Notes under the pieces: generated by a model
The model's input: only the letters and a program-made list of their open reading frames with translations
Database searches by the model: none
Told to the model about the DNA's origin: nothing
In this document: one piece after another, positions 55,102-63,876 of the stretch
Layout of the letters: each line of letters begins with the position of its first letter
How positions within the stretch are numbered: the first letter of the stretch is position 1
Assembly: GCA_903932865.1 (NCBI GenBank)
Contig: CAIZHQ010000001.1
Span: 53,626-117,625, forward strand
Source: an uncultured Burkholderiales bacterium
GTDB taxonomy: Bacteria > Pseudomonadota > Gammaproteobacteria > Burkholderiales > Burkholderiaceae_C
Direction: 5' to 3'
Length of the DNA stretch: 64,000 nucleotides
Made by a program: the position numbers and the translations under genes

Positions 55102-56787
55102 ATGGAACGTATTTGGCTCAAAAATTACCCACCCGGTGTGCCCCACGACATCGATACCGCCCAATACAAAAGCCTGACCGAATTGCTCGAGCGGTCATTT
55201 CGAGAGCATGGCAACAGCCCCTTTTCGGTCTGCATGAACCGCTGGATGAGCTACAAACAGCTCGACGAATTGTCCACCGCCATGGGAGCTTGGCTGCAAA
55301 ACAAAGGATTAGAGCCCGGCAGCCGAGTGGCCATCATGCTGCCCAACTTGCCCCAGTTTGCCGTGACCATGGCCGCCATTTTGCGGGCGGGCTACACCTG
55401 CGTGAATGTCAACCCCCTCTACACCGCGCGTGAGCTGGAGCACCAACTCAAGGACTCTGGGGCCACCGCCATCGTGGTTCTTGAAAACTTCGCGGCTATC
55501 TTGCAAGACGTGATCGAGCGCACCGCTGTGCAGCATGTGGTGCTGGCGTCAATCGGCGATTTGCTGGGACCCGTCAATGGTCGCTGGCTGAGCTTTGCCG
55601 TGCGGCACCTGGCCAAAATGGTCCCCCCGTTCGAATTGCCCTTGAGCGGCGGGCGCACCGTCACCCCGTTCAACAAGGCCATTGCCTTAGGCCGCGGCCT
55701 GAACCTGCGCCCCACAGCGCAGACCATGGACGACACCGCATTCTTGCAATACACAGGCGGTACCACCGGCTTGTCCAAAGGCGCGGTTCTCACCCACCGC
55801 AACGTGGTGGCCGCCATCTTACAAGCCGAAGGCTGGTTCTCGCCGGCCTTGGCCGACATCCCGGATTTGCGCCAGGTGAACAACGTGGCCGCGCTGCCGC
55901 TGTACCACATCTTCGCGTTGACCCTGTGCCTGTTGGCCATGCGACAAGGCTCCTTCCTCACGCTGGTGCCCAACCCGCGTGACTTTGCCAAGTTCATCGA
56001 CGTGCTCAAGCAGCGCCCCTTCCATCTGCTGCCTGGGGTGAACACGCTGTTCAACGCCCTGATGCAGCATCCGATGTTCAAGACCATCGATTTTTCATCG
56101 CTCAAACTGACCCAAGCAGGCGGCATGGCTGCGTCCGAAGGCACGGCACGCCACTGGCAAACAGCCACGGGCAGCGCGATGATCGAGGGCTGGGGCATGA
56201 GCGAGACCTGCGCGATCGGTACCAACAACCCGGTCACGCAAAAGACCTTCAGCGGCAACATCGGTCTGCCGCTGCCGGGTATCGACATCGCCATCAAGGA
56301 CGACGAAGGACAAAGCCTGCCCTTGGGCAGCTCGGGTGAAATCTGCATTCGCGGCCCCAACGTCATGACCGGTTACTACAACCAGCCCGCTGAAAACGCC
56401 AAGACTTTCACCGCAGACGGCTTCATGCGCACTGGCGACATCGGCATCATGGACGCGCAAGGCTTCACCCGCATCGTGGACCGCAAAAAGGACATGATCA
56501 TCGTCAGCGGTTTCAACGTCTTCCCCAGCGAGCTGGAAAATGTCATCTCGACCTGCCCTGGCGTGGTCGAGTGCGCCGCCGTGGGCATCCCCGACAGCAT
56601 GCAAGGCGAAACCATCAAGGTGTTTGTGGTGCGCAACGACCCGATGCTGACCGAAGAGGCCGTGGCGCGTTTCTGCCAAGAACAGCTCACCGGCTACAAG
56701 CGCCCCAAATACATCGAGTTCCGCGACGAGTTGCCCAAGTCCAACGTGGGCAAAATCCTGCGCCGTGAGCTGCGCAGCGCCAAATGA
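55102..56787 (+). CDS. fadD: Long-chain fatty-acid-CoA ligase
   Basis: 561 residues. Adenylate-forming motifs: YTGGTTGLSKGAVL (P-loop), GWGMSETCAIG, MRTGDIGIMD, RIVDRKKDMIIVSGFNVFPSE and the catalytic Lys in KSNVGKILRRELR. It activates fatty acids to acyl-CoA. AGGAG at 55089-55093 is 8 bp from ATG 55102 but too close to ATG 55096, so 55102 is preferred. Overlaps the next gene by 4 bp. Confidence 0.94.
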   Translation: MERIWLKNYPPGVPHDIDTAQYKSLTELLERSFREHGNSPFSVCMNRWMSYKQLDELSTAMGAWLQNKGLEPGSRVAIMLPNLPQFAVTMAAILRAGYTCVNVNPLYTARELEHQLKDSGATAIVVLENFAAILQDVIERTAVQHVVLASIGDLLGPVNGRWLSFAVRHLAKMVPPFELPLSGGRTVTPFNKAIALGRGLNLRPTAQTMDDTAFLQYTGGTTGLSKGAVLTHRNVVAAILQAEGWFSPALADIPDLRQVNNVAALPLYHIFALTLCLLAMRQGSFLTLVPNPRDFAKFIDVLKQRPFHLLPGVNTLFNALMQHPMFKTIDFSSLKLTQAGGMAASEGTARHWQTATGSAMIEGWGMSETCAIGTNNPVTQKTFSGNIGLPLPGIDIAIKDDEGQSLPLGSSGEICIRGPNVMTGYYNQPAENAKTFTADGFMRTGDIGIMDAQGFTRIVDRKKDMIIVSGFNVFPSELENVISTCPGVVECAAVGIPDSMQGETIKVFVVRNDPMLTEEAVARFCQEQLTGYKRPKYIEFRDELPKSNVGKILRRELRSAK

Positions 56788-57707
56788 CCCCCCACAGCGC
56801 CCTGCCCCCTGGCGTGCACGTGTTCGAGCGCGGCTGGTTATCGGCCAACAGCGTACTTCTGCTGGATGCGCACAACACCACCTTGGTCGACAGCGGCTAC
56901 GTCACCCACCAGGCGCAAACCCTGGCGCTGGTCCAGCAGGCCTTGCAAGGCCGCAGCTTGGACCAACTGGTCAATACCCACCTGCACAGCGACCACTGCG
57001 GCGGCAACCAGGCCTTGCAGGCACATTACCCGGCCCTGAAAACCTGGATCCCGCCGGGCCTTTCCCAAGCCGTGCAGCATTGGCGCGAAGACGAACTGAG
57101 CTACCAACCCACGGGCCAGAACTGCCCCGCTTTTGCCTTCAACGGCTTGCTGCAACCGGGCCACACCCACCGCTGGGCCGACATGGACTGGCAAGTGCAC
57201 GCGGCCCCCGGGCACGACCCGCACTCGGTCATCTTGTTCGCTCCCGAACACCGCCTGCTGATGTCGGCCGATGCGCTCTGGCAAAACGGTTTTGGCGTGG
57301 TGTTTCCGGAGTTGGTCGGCATCGCCGCCTTTGACGAGGTGGCCCAAACCCTGGACCTGATCGAGCAGCTTGACCCTGCCACCATCATCCCGGGCCACGG
57401 CGCCGTGTTCACCGAAGTGGCCCCCGCGCTGGCCCTGGCCCGCAGCAAGCTCGAAGGCTTTGCGCACAACCCCGTGCGGCACGCCCGTTACGGCAGCAAG
57501 GTCCTGCTCAAGTTCAAACTGCTGGAATGGGGCCAAATCTCCAAAGCCGAATTCAGCGCTTGGGCGTTGAACATGCCTTACCTGCGCGACCTGCACCAAC
57601 GCTTTGGCCAAGGCCACAGCCTGAACGCCTGGCTGGACATGATGCTGGCCGAGCTGGCGCGCAGCGGGGCCATGCACGAGCTCGATGGGGTTTTGCACAA
57701 CGCCTGA
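56784..57707 (+). CDS. MBL-fold metallo-hydrolase
   Basis: 307 residues. Zinc-binding NTHLHSDHCGGNQ (HxHxDH), MSADALWQNG (Asp) and IPGHGAVF (His). Coupled to fadD by an ATGA overlap, so it may hydrolyse an acyl-thioester or other lipid-derived compound, but the substrate is not readable. N-terminus MTPHSALPPGVHVFERGWLS agrees with the family. A terminator for the convergent gene lies just beyond. Confidence 0.88.
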   Translation: MTPHSALPPGVHVFERGWLSANSVLLLDAHNTTLVDSGYVTHQAQTLALVQQALQGRSLDQLVNTHLHSDHCGGNQALQAHYPALKTWIPPGLSQAVQHWREDELSYQPTGQNCPAFAFNGLLQPGHTHRWADMDWQVHAAPGHDPHSVILFAPEHRLLMSADALWQNGFGVVFPELVGIAAFDEVAQTLDLIEQLDPATIIPGHGAVFTEVAPALALARSKLEGFAHNPVRHARYGSKVLLKFKLLEWGQISKAEFSAWALNMPYLRDLHQRFGQGHSLNAWLDMMLAELARSGAMHELDGVLHNA

Positions 57708-57714
57708 GACCCCC

Positions 57715-57750
57715 AAGAAAAACCCCGCAGCCTCTGGCGAAACTGCGGGG
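57715..57750 (-). terminator. Rho-independent terminator of the deacylase operon
   Basis: CCCCGCAG (57723-57730) and CTGCGGGG (57743-57750) form an 8 bp stem; on the minus strand it is followed by TTTTTCTT. Downstream of the deacylase stop at 57785. Nearly identical to the terminator at 60845-60877. Confidence 0.85.
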
Positions 57751-57784
57751 CGTCGGTGGGGGACTGGTTTGGGCTCAGGCCAAC

Positions 57785-59494
57785 TCAGACAGCGGGATGA
57801 GACCGCTGCCGCAAGAGCTGGCCAGCCGCTTGCGACTGCGGCCTCAATCGCTGACCGTTGACAAAAACGGCTTCGACACCCATGGCCCGGCTGATCAACC
57901 GGTCTTGTCCTGCAGGCAGGTCGTAGACCCGCTCCAGCGGGCCGGCACCGACCCGGTCAGGGTCGAAGACCACCAAATCGGCTGGCAACCCCAAGGCCAC
58001 ACGCCCACGGTCATGCAAGCCAAATACATCGGCAGGGTGCGAGGTCAGACGTCGCACCGCCTCTTCCAGAGTCAAAGCACCGCGTTCACGAACCCAATGG
58101 CCTAAGAGGTAAGTGGGATGGCAAGCGTCGCACAACTGGCTCATGTGCGCGCCACCGTCGCCCAAACCCAGCACCACATGGGCGTCGGCCAATATTTCGC
58201 TGACTTCACTTTCATCAAAATTGAGCAGGGCAATTCGCCAGCGCATTTGCAAATCGCTGGCCAGGGCCAGATCCAGCATCAGGTCGACCGGATCCACCTG
58301 CCGCTCCTGCGCCAGATCGACCAGCTTGCGCTCGAGCAGACTGACATCGTTCGTCCCAGAAATCACCATCTCACGAAAGGATGCCCTTCGCGTGTCGCCT
58401 TCAGCCTCTTTGCCGGCGAACCAGGCATCGTCCGGCCCGCGACCGGCGACCTGTCGCTTCAGACGGGCGCGAAACGCCGGGTCTGCGTAAACGGCACGCC
58501 GCTGCGCCTCGTTGTCAGCCAAACGCACCGACTCGAAGGAGGCCCAGGTGTCAAACACCACGGGTGAGCGAAAGTCAAACTCAAACTGTATTGGCCGACA
58601 AGCGCCTTGGGCGTGAATGGGCAGGCCCTTCAATCGTTGCTGTGCGGCGCGTTCTAGCTGACCACGGTGCAAGCCCGGTCCCAGGGAGCCGGCCAGCAGA
58701 GAAGTCCACACAACAGGCCGGCCGCTGACTTCGTGGAGCTGTTCATAAGCTGCCCAGAGTGGCTCGCGCCCGACGTTGTAATGGATCAAGCCGTGGCCTG
58801 ACTCACCGACCGCTCGCGCGAGCTCCAGCATTTCTTCAAAGTCGGCCAGCCGGCTGGGCACGGGTCTGCCCGCATAGCCCACATGGACCTTGGAGACCGA
58901 AGTGGCAAAGCCAACGGCGCCAACGTCCATTGCCTGGCGAACCAGTCCTTTCATCTGGGCCACCTCTGCTGCGCTGGCCGCACGCGTCGTGGCCTCATCC
59001 CCCATCACCCACAGCCGCACCGGCGTGTGACCGACCATCACCGCCACATTGATGCCCAGCGCAGTGCGCTCGAGCAAGTCCATGTATTCAGGAAAAGTCT
59101 GGAAAGGCCAAGGACTGCCCAACCCCTCCTCCAGCGCCGACAGGCTCATGCCCTCGACACGCTCCAGCGTGCGCAAGATCAGGTCGCGGTGCTCGGGGCG
59201 GGTCGGTGCCACGCCAAAGCCGCAGTTGCCCATCACTACGGTGGTCACCCCGTGCCAAGGTGAGACCGTCAACTCAGGGTCCCACAGCACCTGGGCGTCG
59301 TAATGGGTGTGGATGTCCACAAAGCCCGGTGCCACGACCAAGCCTTGTGCATCGAACGTCTGGTGCGCCGCACCGAGCCCTTCACCAAGAGCAACGACAC
59401 GGCCGTCCTTGATGCCCAAATCGCTTCGGCGCCGCGCGCTGCCGGTGCCATCAATCAGCATCCCGCCAGTGATTTTCAAATCGAAATCAGGCAT
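57785..59494 (-). CDS. N-acyl-D-amino-acid deacylase / D-aminoacylase (amidohydrolase 3 family)
   Basis: 569 residues. Metal site VDIHTHYDAQVLWDPELTVSP, followed by VVMGNCGFGVAP, GHGLIHYNVGR and LGDGGAHMSQLCDA, all typical of D-aminoacylase-like amidohydrolases. It would release D-amino acids or related compounds from N-acyl precursors. Only 4 bp separate it from the upstream Bug-type binding protein gene, suggesting a uptake-hydrolysis pair. Ends 30 bp before a terminator. Confidence 0.88.
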   Translation of the reverse strand: MPDFDLKITGGMLIDGTGSARRRSDLGIKDGRVVALGEGLGAAHQTFDAQGLVVAPGFVDIHTHYDAQVLWDPELTVSPWHGVTTVVMGNCGFGVAPTRPEHRDLILRTLERVEGMSLSALEEGLGSPWPFQTFPEYMDLLERTALGINVAVMVGHTPVRLWVMGDEATTRAASAAEVAQMKGLVRQAMDVGAVGFATSVSKVHVGYAGRPVPSRLADFEEMLELARAVGESGHGLIHYNVGREPLWAAYEQLHEVSGRPVVWTSLLAGSLGPGLHRGQLERAAQQRLKGLPIHAQGACRPIQFEFDFRSPVVFDTWASFESVRLADNEAQRRAVYADPAFRARLKRQVAGRGPDDAWFAGKEAEGDTRRASFREMVISGTNDVSLLERKLVDLAQERQVDPVDLMLDLALASDLQMRWRIALLNFDESEVSEILADAHVVLGLGDGGAHMSQLCDACHPTYLLGHWVRERGALTLEEAVRRLTSHPADVFGLHDRGRVALGLPADLVVFDPDRVGAGPLERVYDLPAGQDRLISRAMGVEAVFVNGQRLRPQSQAAGQLLRQRSHPAV

Positions 59495-59498
59495 GGCA

Positions 59499-60473
59499 TC
59501 ACTCCATCTTCACGCCAGTAAATTCGATCATGCGGCGCCAGTAATCGAGATCACCGCGCTGTCGCTCGGCCAGTGCGTCGGGGCTACTGCCAATAGGGTC
59601 GAAGCCCAGGGTCTTCCATCGCTCCATGGATTCAGGATGACGCAAAGCCTTGTTGATTTCTGCTGACAAACGCTCCACGACCGGTCGCGGCGTGCGGGCC
59701 GGCGCAAAAACGCCGTACCAGCCCTCGATAACAAAGTCTTTGAACCCGGCTTCCACCATGGTCGGCAGGTCGGGGGCCGCCGGAGAACGCTTGGCGCAGG
59801 TCTGGGCCAATGCCCGCACCTTGCCAGAGCGCGCTAAAGGCAAGGACGAGGGCAAGTTATCAAACATGAAACTCAGTCGACCCGCAAGCAGATCCGGCAT
59901 GGCAGCACCGCTGCCTTTGTAAGGCACATGGATGGCTTTGACGTTGCTGTTTCGCAGCAACAGCTCTGCAGCCACATGCTGTGAACTGCCCGCAGCGGCC
60001 GTACCGTAGCTGGCTGCACCGGACTGCCGCGCTATCCAGTCCACCAGCTCTCGCACGTTGGTGGCCGGAACGCTCGGCGGCACGATCAGCGCCAGGCAGG
60101 CGGTGCCGACCAGCGTCAAGGGCTGGAAATCCCGAATCGGGTCGAAGGCCATGTTGGGGAAAAAGATCAGGTTCGACGCATGCGTGCTTTGCGTGCCAAA
60201 GACGAGCGTGTAACCGTCTGGCGCAGCACGTGCGACGAACTCCGAGCCAATGGCACCCGAAGCCCCCGCACGGTTTTCCACCGCCACGCCTTGTCCCAGT
60301 GATTCAGCCAAACGCGCAGACAGCACCCGGGAAATCGAGTCGGTTGGTCCACCAGGGGCGAAAGGAACCACCCACTTGAGCGGTCGGTTGGGCCAGTCGG
60401 ACTGGGCATTGACACCAAAAGCTGCCGCCATCATGGCAACAGCGGCAAAAGCGGATTTCATGGAAAGGGACAT
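59499..60473 (-). CDS. Bug-family (tripartite tricarboxylate transporter) periplasmic binding protein
   Basis: 324 residues with a cleavable signal peptide (MKSAFAAVAMMAAAFGVNAQ; Met at residue 5 may be the start). The mature N-terminus WPNRPLKWVVPFAPGGPTDS and the segments ENRAGASGAIGSE and VPYKGSGAAMPDLLAG are Bug hallmarks. It binds a small carboxylated ligand in the periplasm. It sits next to the deacylase, so an N-acylated amino acid is a reasonable guess. No TTT membrane subunits are nearby, common for Bug genes. Confidence 0.92.
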   Translation of the reverse strand: MSLSMKSAFAAVAMMAAAFGVNAQSDWPNRPLKWVVPFAPGGPTDSISRVLSARLAESLGQGVAVENRAGASGAIGSEFVARAAPDGYTLVFGTQSTHASNLIFFPNMAFDPIRDFQPLTLVGTACLALIVPPSVPATNVRELVDWIARQSGAASYGTAAAGSSQHVAAELLLRNSNVKAIHVPYKGSGAAMPDLLAGRLSFMFDNLPSSLPLARSGKVRALAQTCAKRSPAAPDLPTMVEAGFKDFVIEGWYGVFAPARTPRPVVERLSAEINKALRHPESMERWKTLGFDPIGSSPDALAERQRGDLDYWRRMIEFTGVKME

Positions 60474-60844
60474 CTGACGATTTCCTTTAGGGCTGGACAG
60501 GGTGACAGGACGGGCATTCGAGGGCGAATGGTCAAAGTAATACTACAGCTTTTATCAATTTAAAAGCAAAGCGCGCTTGAAAATGAGACTGTGACTGAAA
60601 CGCCAGACGACAAGTTCCCCGTCAAACATATCCATGACGGTAAGTTGGGCAGGTGGTCGGGCTGTGAGCAGAAAGCGCTGGGGTGGGTAGAACGCAAACT
60701 TTTCCCTGTGCGTGCCACTTGTTGTGACAAGGCTCTGATCGGCGTTTTGTGGCTGAGTCATGCAGCAAGCTCAGCACCGTTTGGTGGGCAGCGTTAGCTC
60801 AGGCATGGTGAAGGGTTCGTGTGCAGTTCGCTTTACCCCCAAAG
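60474..60844. other. 371 bp region with no identifiable gene
   Basis: Short open frames at 60555-60761 (minus) and 60591-60797 (plus) overlap each other, lack ribosome-binding sites and resemble no family. I see no hairpin until the terminator at 60845. It is AT-richer around 60535-60590, possibly containing the promoter of the Bug gene. Confidence 0.4.
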
Positions 60845-60877
60845 AAAAACCCCACAGCCTCTTGCGAAACTATGGGG
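60845..60877 (-). terminator. Terminator downstream of the tRNA-Phe 3' fragment
   Basis: CCCCACAG (60850-60857) pairs with CTATGGGG (60870-60877) with one mismatch; minus-strand tail TTTTTCTTT. It lies 6 bp beyond the CCA end of the tRNA fragment, so it is the original terminator of that tRNA gene. It shares most positions with the terminator at 57715. Confidence 0.75.
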
Positions 60878-60883
60878 TGAATC

Positions 60884-60928
<45 letters not shown>

Positions 60929-61142
60929 CGTAGACTGCCGGTGCTTTTCACTTACAAATCAATGACTTACACTTGAAAAATGGCTCCGTGTAATAAACCG
61001 TGTAATTGGCTTTACTGGAGCTTTTGCTTCCGCTCCGAGCACACTGCTTGAAACTTGGGTGAATTGTAGCTGCGCCCATGGCCTTCTTATTGAGTGCCGC
61101 CCGCCCAGCAGATAATTCCCATCGGATTCTCTCAACATCTAC

Positions 61143-61187
61143 TGCACTTGTTGCACTTGTTGCACTTAACTAAGCTATAGTGCAAAG
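61143..61187 (+). promoter_or_regulatory. Promoter/operator with 9 bp direct repeats upstream of the antitoxin gene
   Basis: TGCACTTGT occurs at 61143-61151 and 61152-61160, with a third variant TGCACTTAA at 61161-61169, followed by TATAGT at 61176-61181 (possible -10) and the inverted AGTGCAA at 61179-61185. The overlap of repeats with the putative promoter suggests autoregulation by the following antitoxin. Confidence 0.55.
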
Positions 61188-61262
61188 CTAGATCACAAAG
61201 ACAGCTAGGGGCCGCTAGAGTACCCAGGCGTCAACAACCTAGGCAACTGCAAGGAGAGACCA

Positions 61263-61733
61263 ATGAGCGCAACCATCGACAGGGACAGACTTGTCCCGCC
61301 ACACTTAACCGAGAGCGAAACGGAAATGGTAAAAACTGCAGAGCGAATGATCATGGCGTGCCTAGATCACTCACGTGCAGCAACCATCACGATTGAAAGT
61401 GATGACGGCACAGCACCAAGCGTACAAGTTCCGCCACAAATTTTGCGTGTTCTTGGGCAAACACTTGGACTAATGGCTCGCCTCCAACCGATCATGCTTG
61501 TTCCTGAAAAGCAAGAGCTGAGCACGGTCGAAGCAGCCAATTTTTTGAATGTCTCGCGCCCCTTTGTCATCAAAGAGATCGAGGCGGGCAGATTAGTGCA
61601 TCGCATGGTTGGCACACATCGTCGAATCAGGTTTTCTGACTTGATGGACTACGCCAAAACAATGCGCGCCAAACAACAAGAAGCCCTCGATAAGAAGGCA
61701 GAAAACGCACGCGAACTCGGACTCGAATATTGA
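61263..61733 (+). CDS. Excisionase-family HTH DNA-binding protein, probable antitoxin
   Basis: 156 residues. The C-terminal half carries an excisionase/MerR-like helix-turn-helix: ELSTVEAANFLNVSRPFVIK, EIEAGRLVHRMVGTHRRIRF then SDLMDYAK. The N-terminal half is unlike known excisionases. It precedes a PIN-domain gene by 12 bp, and this pairing is known for type II toxin-antitoxin loci; the repeats upstream support autorepression. AAGGAG is 8 bp before the ATG. Confidence 0.85.
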   Translation: MSATIDRDRLVPPHLTESETEMVKTAERMIMACLDHSRAATITIESDDGTAPSVQVPPQILRVLGQTLGLMARLQPIMLVPEKQELSTVEAANFLNVSRPFVIKEIEAGRLVHRMVGTHRRIRFSDLMDYAKTMRAKQQEALDKKAENARELGLEY

Positions 61734-61745
61734 TAAGAGCGAACC

Positions 61746-62327
61746 ATGGCTGGACACAACCGATACACCGCCCTTCTAGATGCAAACGTTTTGTATTCGG
61801 TTGCCATTTCTGATGCCTTGATGGAAGTCGCGGCTACAGGAATTTATGCGGCGAAATGGTCCAAAGCCATCGACGACGAATGGGTCAGAAATCTAGCCAA
61901 AAACAGAAAACGTCCTGAGTCCGACTTCCATCTCCGACGTGACTCGATGCATGACAGCTGTCCCGACTGGGAAGTTCCAGAAGAAGGCTGGAAACTTATT
62001 GAGCCCTGCTTGTCACTTCCTGATGTGAATGATCGGCATGTCTTGGCTGCCGCGATTGCTGGACACGCTGACTCCATCGTGACTATCAACATAAAACACT
62101 TTCCCGCTTCAGTGCTTGATCCACTTGGGATTACCGCTCTACATCCCGACGAATTTCTGCTTCAGCAACTAGAACTCGAACCCTTAGTTGTTCTGCCAGC
62201 ATTCAAAGTAATGCGGGCGCGTCTCAAAAATCCTAGCTTCACCCCTGAGAAGTTTGTTGACGCAATGGAACGCAACGGGTTAATTCAAACTGCTGCTTTC
62301 CTAGGACAGGCATTGCAATTAATTTGA
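61746..62327 (+). CDS. PIN-domain ribonuclease, probable toxin
   Basis: 193 residues. N-terminal PIN motif YTALLDANVLYSV (Asp13), an acidic helix AIDDEWVRNLAK, LPDVNDRHVLAAAIAGHADS (Asp) and IVTINIKHFP. Longer than VapC (about 130 residues), with a C-terminal helical extension. Pairing with the excisionase-like antitoxin supports an RNase toxin. The separate VapBC at 30450 is unrelated in length and partner. Confidence 0.83.
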   Translation: MAGHNRYTALLDANVLYSVAISDALMEVAATGIYAAKWSKAIDDEWVRNLAKNRKRPESDFHLRRDSMHDSCPDWEVPEEGWKLIEPCLSLPDVNDRHVLAAAIAGHADSIVTINIKHFPASVLDPLGITALHPDEFLLQQLELEPLVVLPAFKVMRARLKNPSFTPEKFVDAMERNGLIQTAAFLGQALQLI

Positions 62328-62355
62328 ATATGTCGATCAACCTAAGGAGACACCT

Positions 62356-62538
62356 ATGCCCAAAAGCAATTCAGACGACCCTAAAAAGAAGAAGCTAGAC
62401 GGGAAACTAGTCAGCATGCAACCGCATGAGCAAACATATTTGCAAAAGCAGACTGGCAAAACTGCTGCTGAAGTAGCTAAGGCCACTAAGTTAGCTGGCC
62501 CATCGCGAAAAGCAGTTGTAAAAAAATTGAGCAAATAA
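62356..62538 (+). CDS. Small basic protein, DUF3606-like
   Basis: 60 residues. After a Lys-rich N-terminus (SNSDDPKKKKLDGKLVSM), QPHEQTYLQKQTGKTAAEVA and VGP-like AGPSRKAVVKKL resemble the DUF3606 pattern of a short two-helix protein. Strong Shine-Dalgarno AAGGAG lies 6 bp upstream. It follows the PIN gene by 28 bp and is probably co-transcribed with the TA pair. Function unknown. Confidence 0.65.
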   Translation: MPKSNSDDPKKKKLDGKLVSMQPHEQTYLQKQTGKTAAEVAKATKLAGPSRKAVVKKLSK

Positions 62539-62612
62539 CTTTCATTTACTGTTTCCAGCTTCTAAATGCCTTTCATGAAGCACGAAGTGAATCGCCCCGG
62601 GTTTTGAGAAGG

Positions 62613-63203
62613 CTACACCTTGCCGATTCGGGTTGATAGAAGGAAACTGTCTTTCATGATCTTTCCAGGATCGAATCCTCCGAGATTTTCGACTGTCATT
62701 CGTGCACCATGGCCAGCGAAGATCAGTCGATCTGACCATCCTTGAGGAGTCAGTTGCTGAAGCACAGAATCCCCAATACTGAGCTTGTTTACTGCGATTG
62801 ACCACAACGAAACGTTGTCACCTGCAGCCTTTGCAGTTCCCTCCAGCACTTTCCCAATCTTCTTCTTAATCAGCTGATTGCGTTGAAAACTCCCGAGCCA
62901 CGGTTTGATCTCTGGATGTTGATCTGAGTCGAATTTGAAACGCCAGATTCCACCGACATGGCTAGCGACCTCAAGCAGGTTTACCTCTTGTGGGCTCTTG
63001 AGTTGATTAGTCAACAAAGTTTGCGGCAAATTCTGTATCGCTGGTAACGCTGTTTTTGGATATTTCTCATCACGTGTAAGCCATACCCATCGATCTCCAG
63101 ATGTGATCCTCTCACCCCACAAACTCTCAACCGACAAGAGTCGAGCGTCTTTCATGATCCCAAATAGTCTGTACCCCTTGGTGTAGTGATATGCCACTGT
63201 CAA
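62613..63203 (-). CDS. Unknown protein with N-terminal HYT motif
   Basis: 196 residues. The start is a TTG at 63203 with GGAG 7 bp upstream. The opening VAYHYTKGYRLFGIMKDARL, followed by a tryptophan-rich WVWLTRDEKYP, resembles the beginning of ADP-ribosyltransferase-fold/DUF2971-like proteins of defence islands (for example the HxT of DarT-like enzymes), but I cannot align the rest, so this is only a hint. It is oriented against its neighbours in the island. Confidence 0.6.
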   Translation of the reverse strand: MTVAYHYTKGYRLFGIMKDARLLSVESLWGERITSGDRWVWLTRDEKYPKTALPAIQNLPQTLLTNQLKSPQEVNLLEVASHVGGIWRFKFDSDQHPEIKPWLGSFQRNQLIKKKIGKVLEGTAKAAGDNVSLWSIAVNKLSIGDSVLQQLTPQGWSDRLIFAGHGARMTVENLGGFDPGKIMKDSFLLSTRIGKV

Positions 63204-63396
63204 TTTCTTGCTCCATAGTATGAGAGCAAACCACTGCTCCCTACCTTGATAGACGCAAGTCAGGGCGTAAGCGTGAAGGTCTATTTCGCATGCTCACGTT
63301 TTTTTCTTATCAGATCACAAACAAGCCCTCAGGTACGTCTTTTCAAGTACTGCAGACCAATTGGCTGCAGAGCACCTCTTTTAAGGAAGATCCTGT

Positions 63397-63876
63397 ATGG
63401 GCAAGAAAACAATCAACACATTCAGCAAAGCTGGAATCCAATTCATGGATTTCGCATTCGTCGTAGAACTATTTCCAAGTCCAATCCCGCATGAGATTTG
63501 CGACATCCCAATCGATACAAACATGGATCTGGTTCTGATGTCTGCTCATTTTGAGTTCAATGAGTTATATCTTCCATCGGGTCAATTTGTTCATGGGATC
63601 TCAGAAGGTCAACCCCTCAAATTCACCTGCCTGGATTTCGTAAAGTGGCAGCTCTCTACGTTCAATTCCCAGACCCTTTACTTCCTAGCCAATAAAACAA
63701 GTACCAATATCGCGGACATGTTGGATGGGGATGAAGAGTGCGCCAATGACATCAACTTCGATCCGGAAGCCTGGCTTCATCCTTATGGAATTTCAGATGA
63801 AGACTTCCAAAAAGGGCTGGCTTACATTGATCGGCTGAAGAACGAATGTCCAGAACAGCTCTCATCGTCCACATAA
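63397..63876 (+). CDS. Hypothetical island protein
   Basis: 159 residues, acidic, no signal peptide or membrane helix. I recognise no family. The AAGGA at about 63381 is 9-10 bp before the ATG. Its last ~6 codons (QLSSST) overlap the IS30-type transposase remnant on the other strand, so the original C-terminus may have been replaced. The 193 bp upstream (63204-63396) hold no other gene. Confidence 0.55.
   Translation: MGKKTINTFSKAGIQFMDFAFVVELFPSPIPHEICDIPIDTNMDLVLMSAHFEFNELYLPSGQFVHGISEGQPLKFTCLDFVKWQLSTFNSQTLYFLANKTSTNIADMLDGDEECANDINFDPEAWLHPYGISDEDFQKGLAYIDRLKNECPEQLSSST

Noticed and set aside
57750..57785. Possible tRNA remnant next to the terminator resembling that of tRNA-Phe
   Set aside because: No T-arm TTCGA motif or acceptor complementarity is present; only the terminator is shared.
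60555..60797. Two overlapping short frames on opposite strands
   Set aside because: No ribosome-binding sites or family matches; left as an unassigned region.
61143..61169. Tandem 9 bp repeats considered as a CRISPR or iteron array
   Set aside because: Only three units with no spacers and located at a promoter; operator is the simpler reading.
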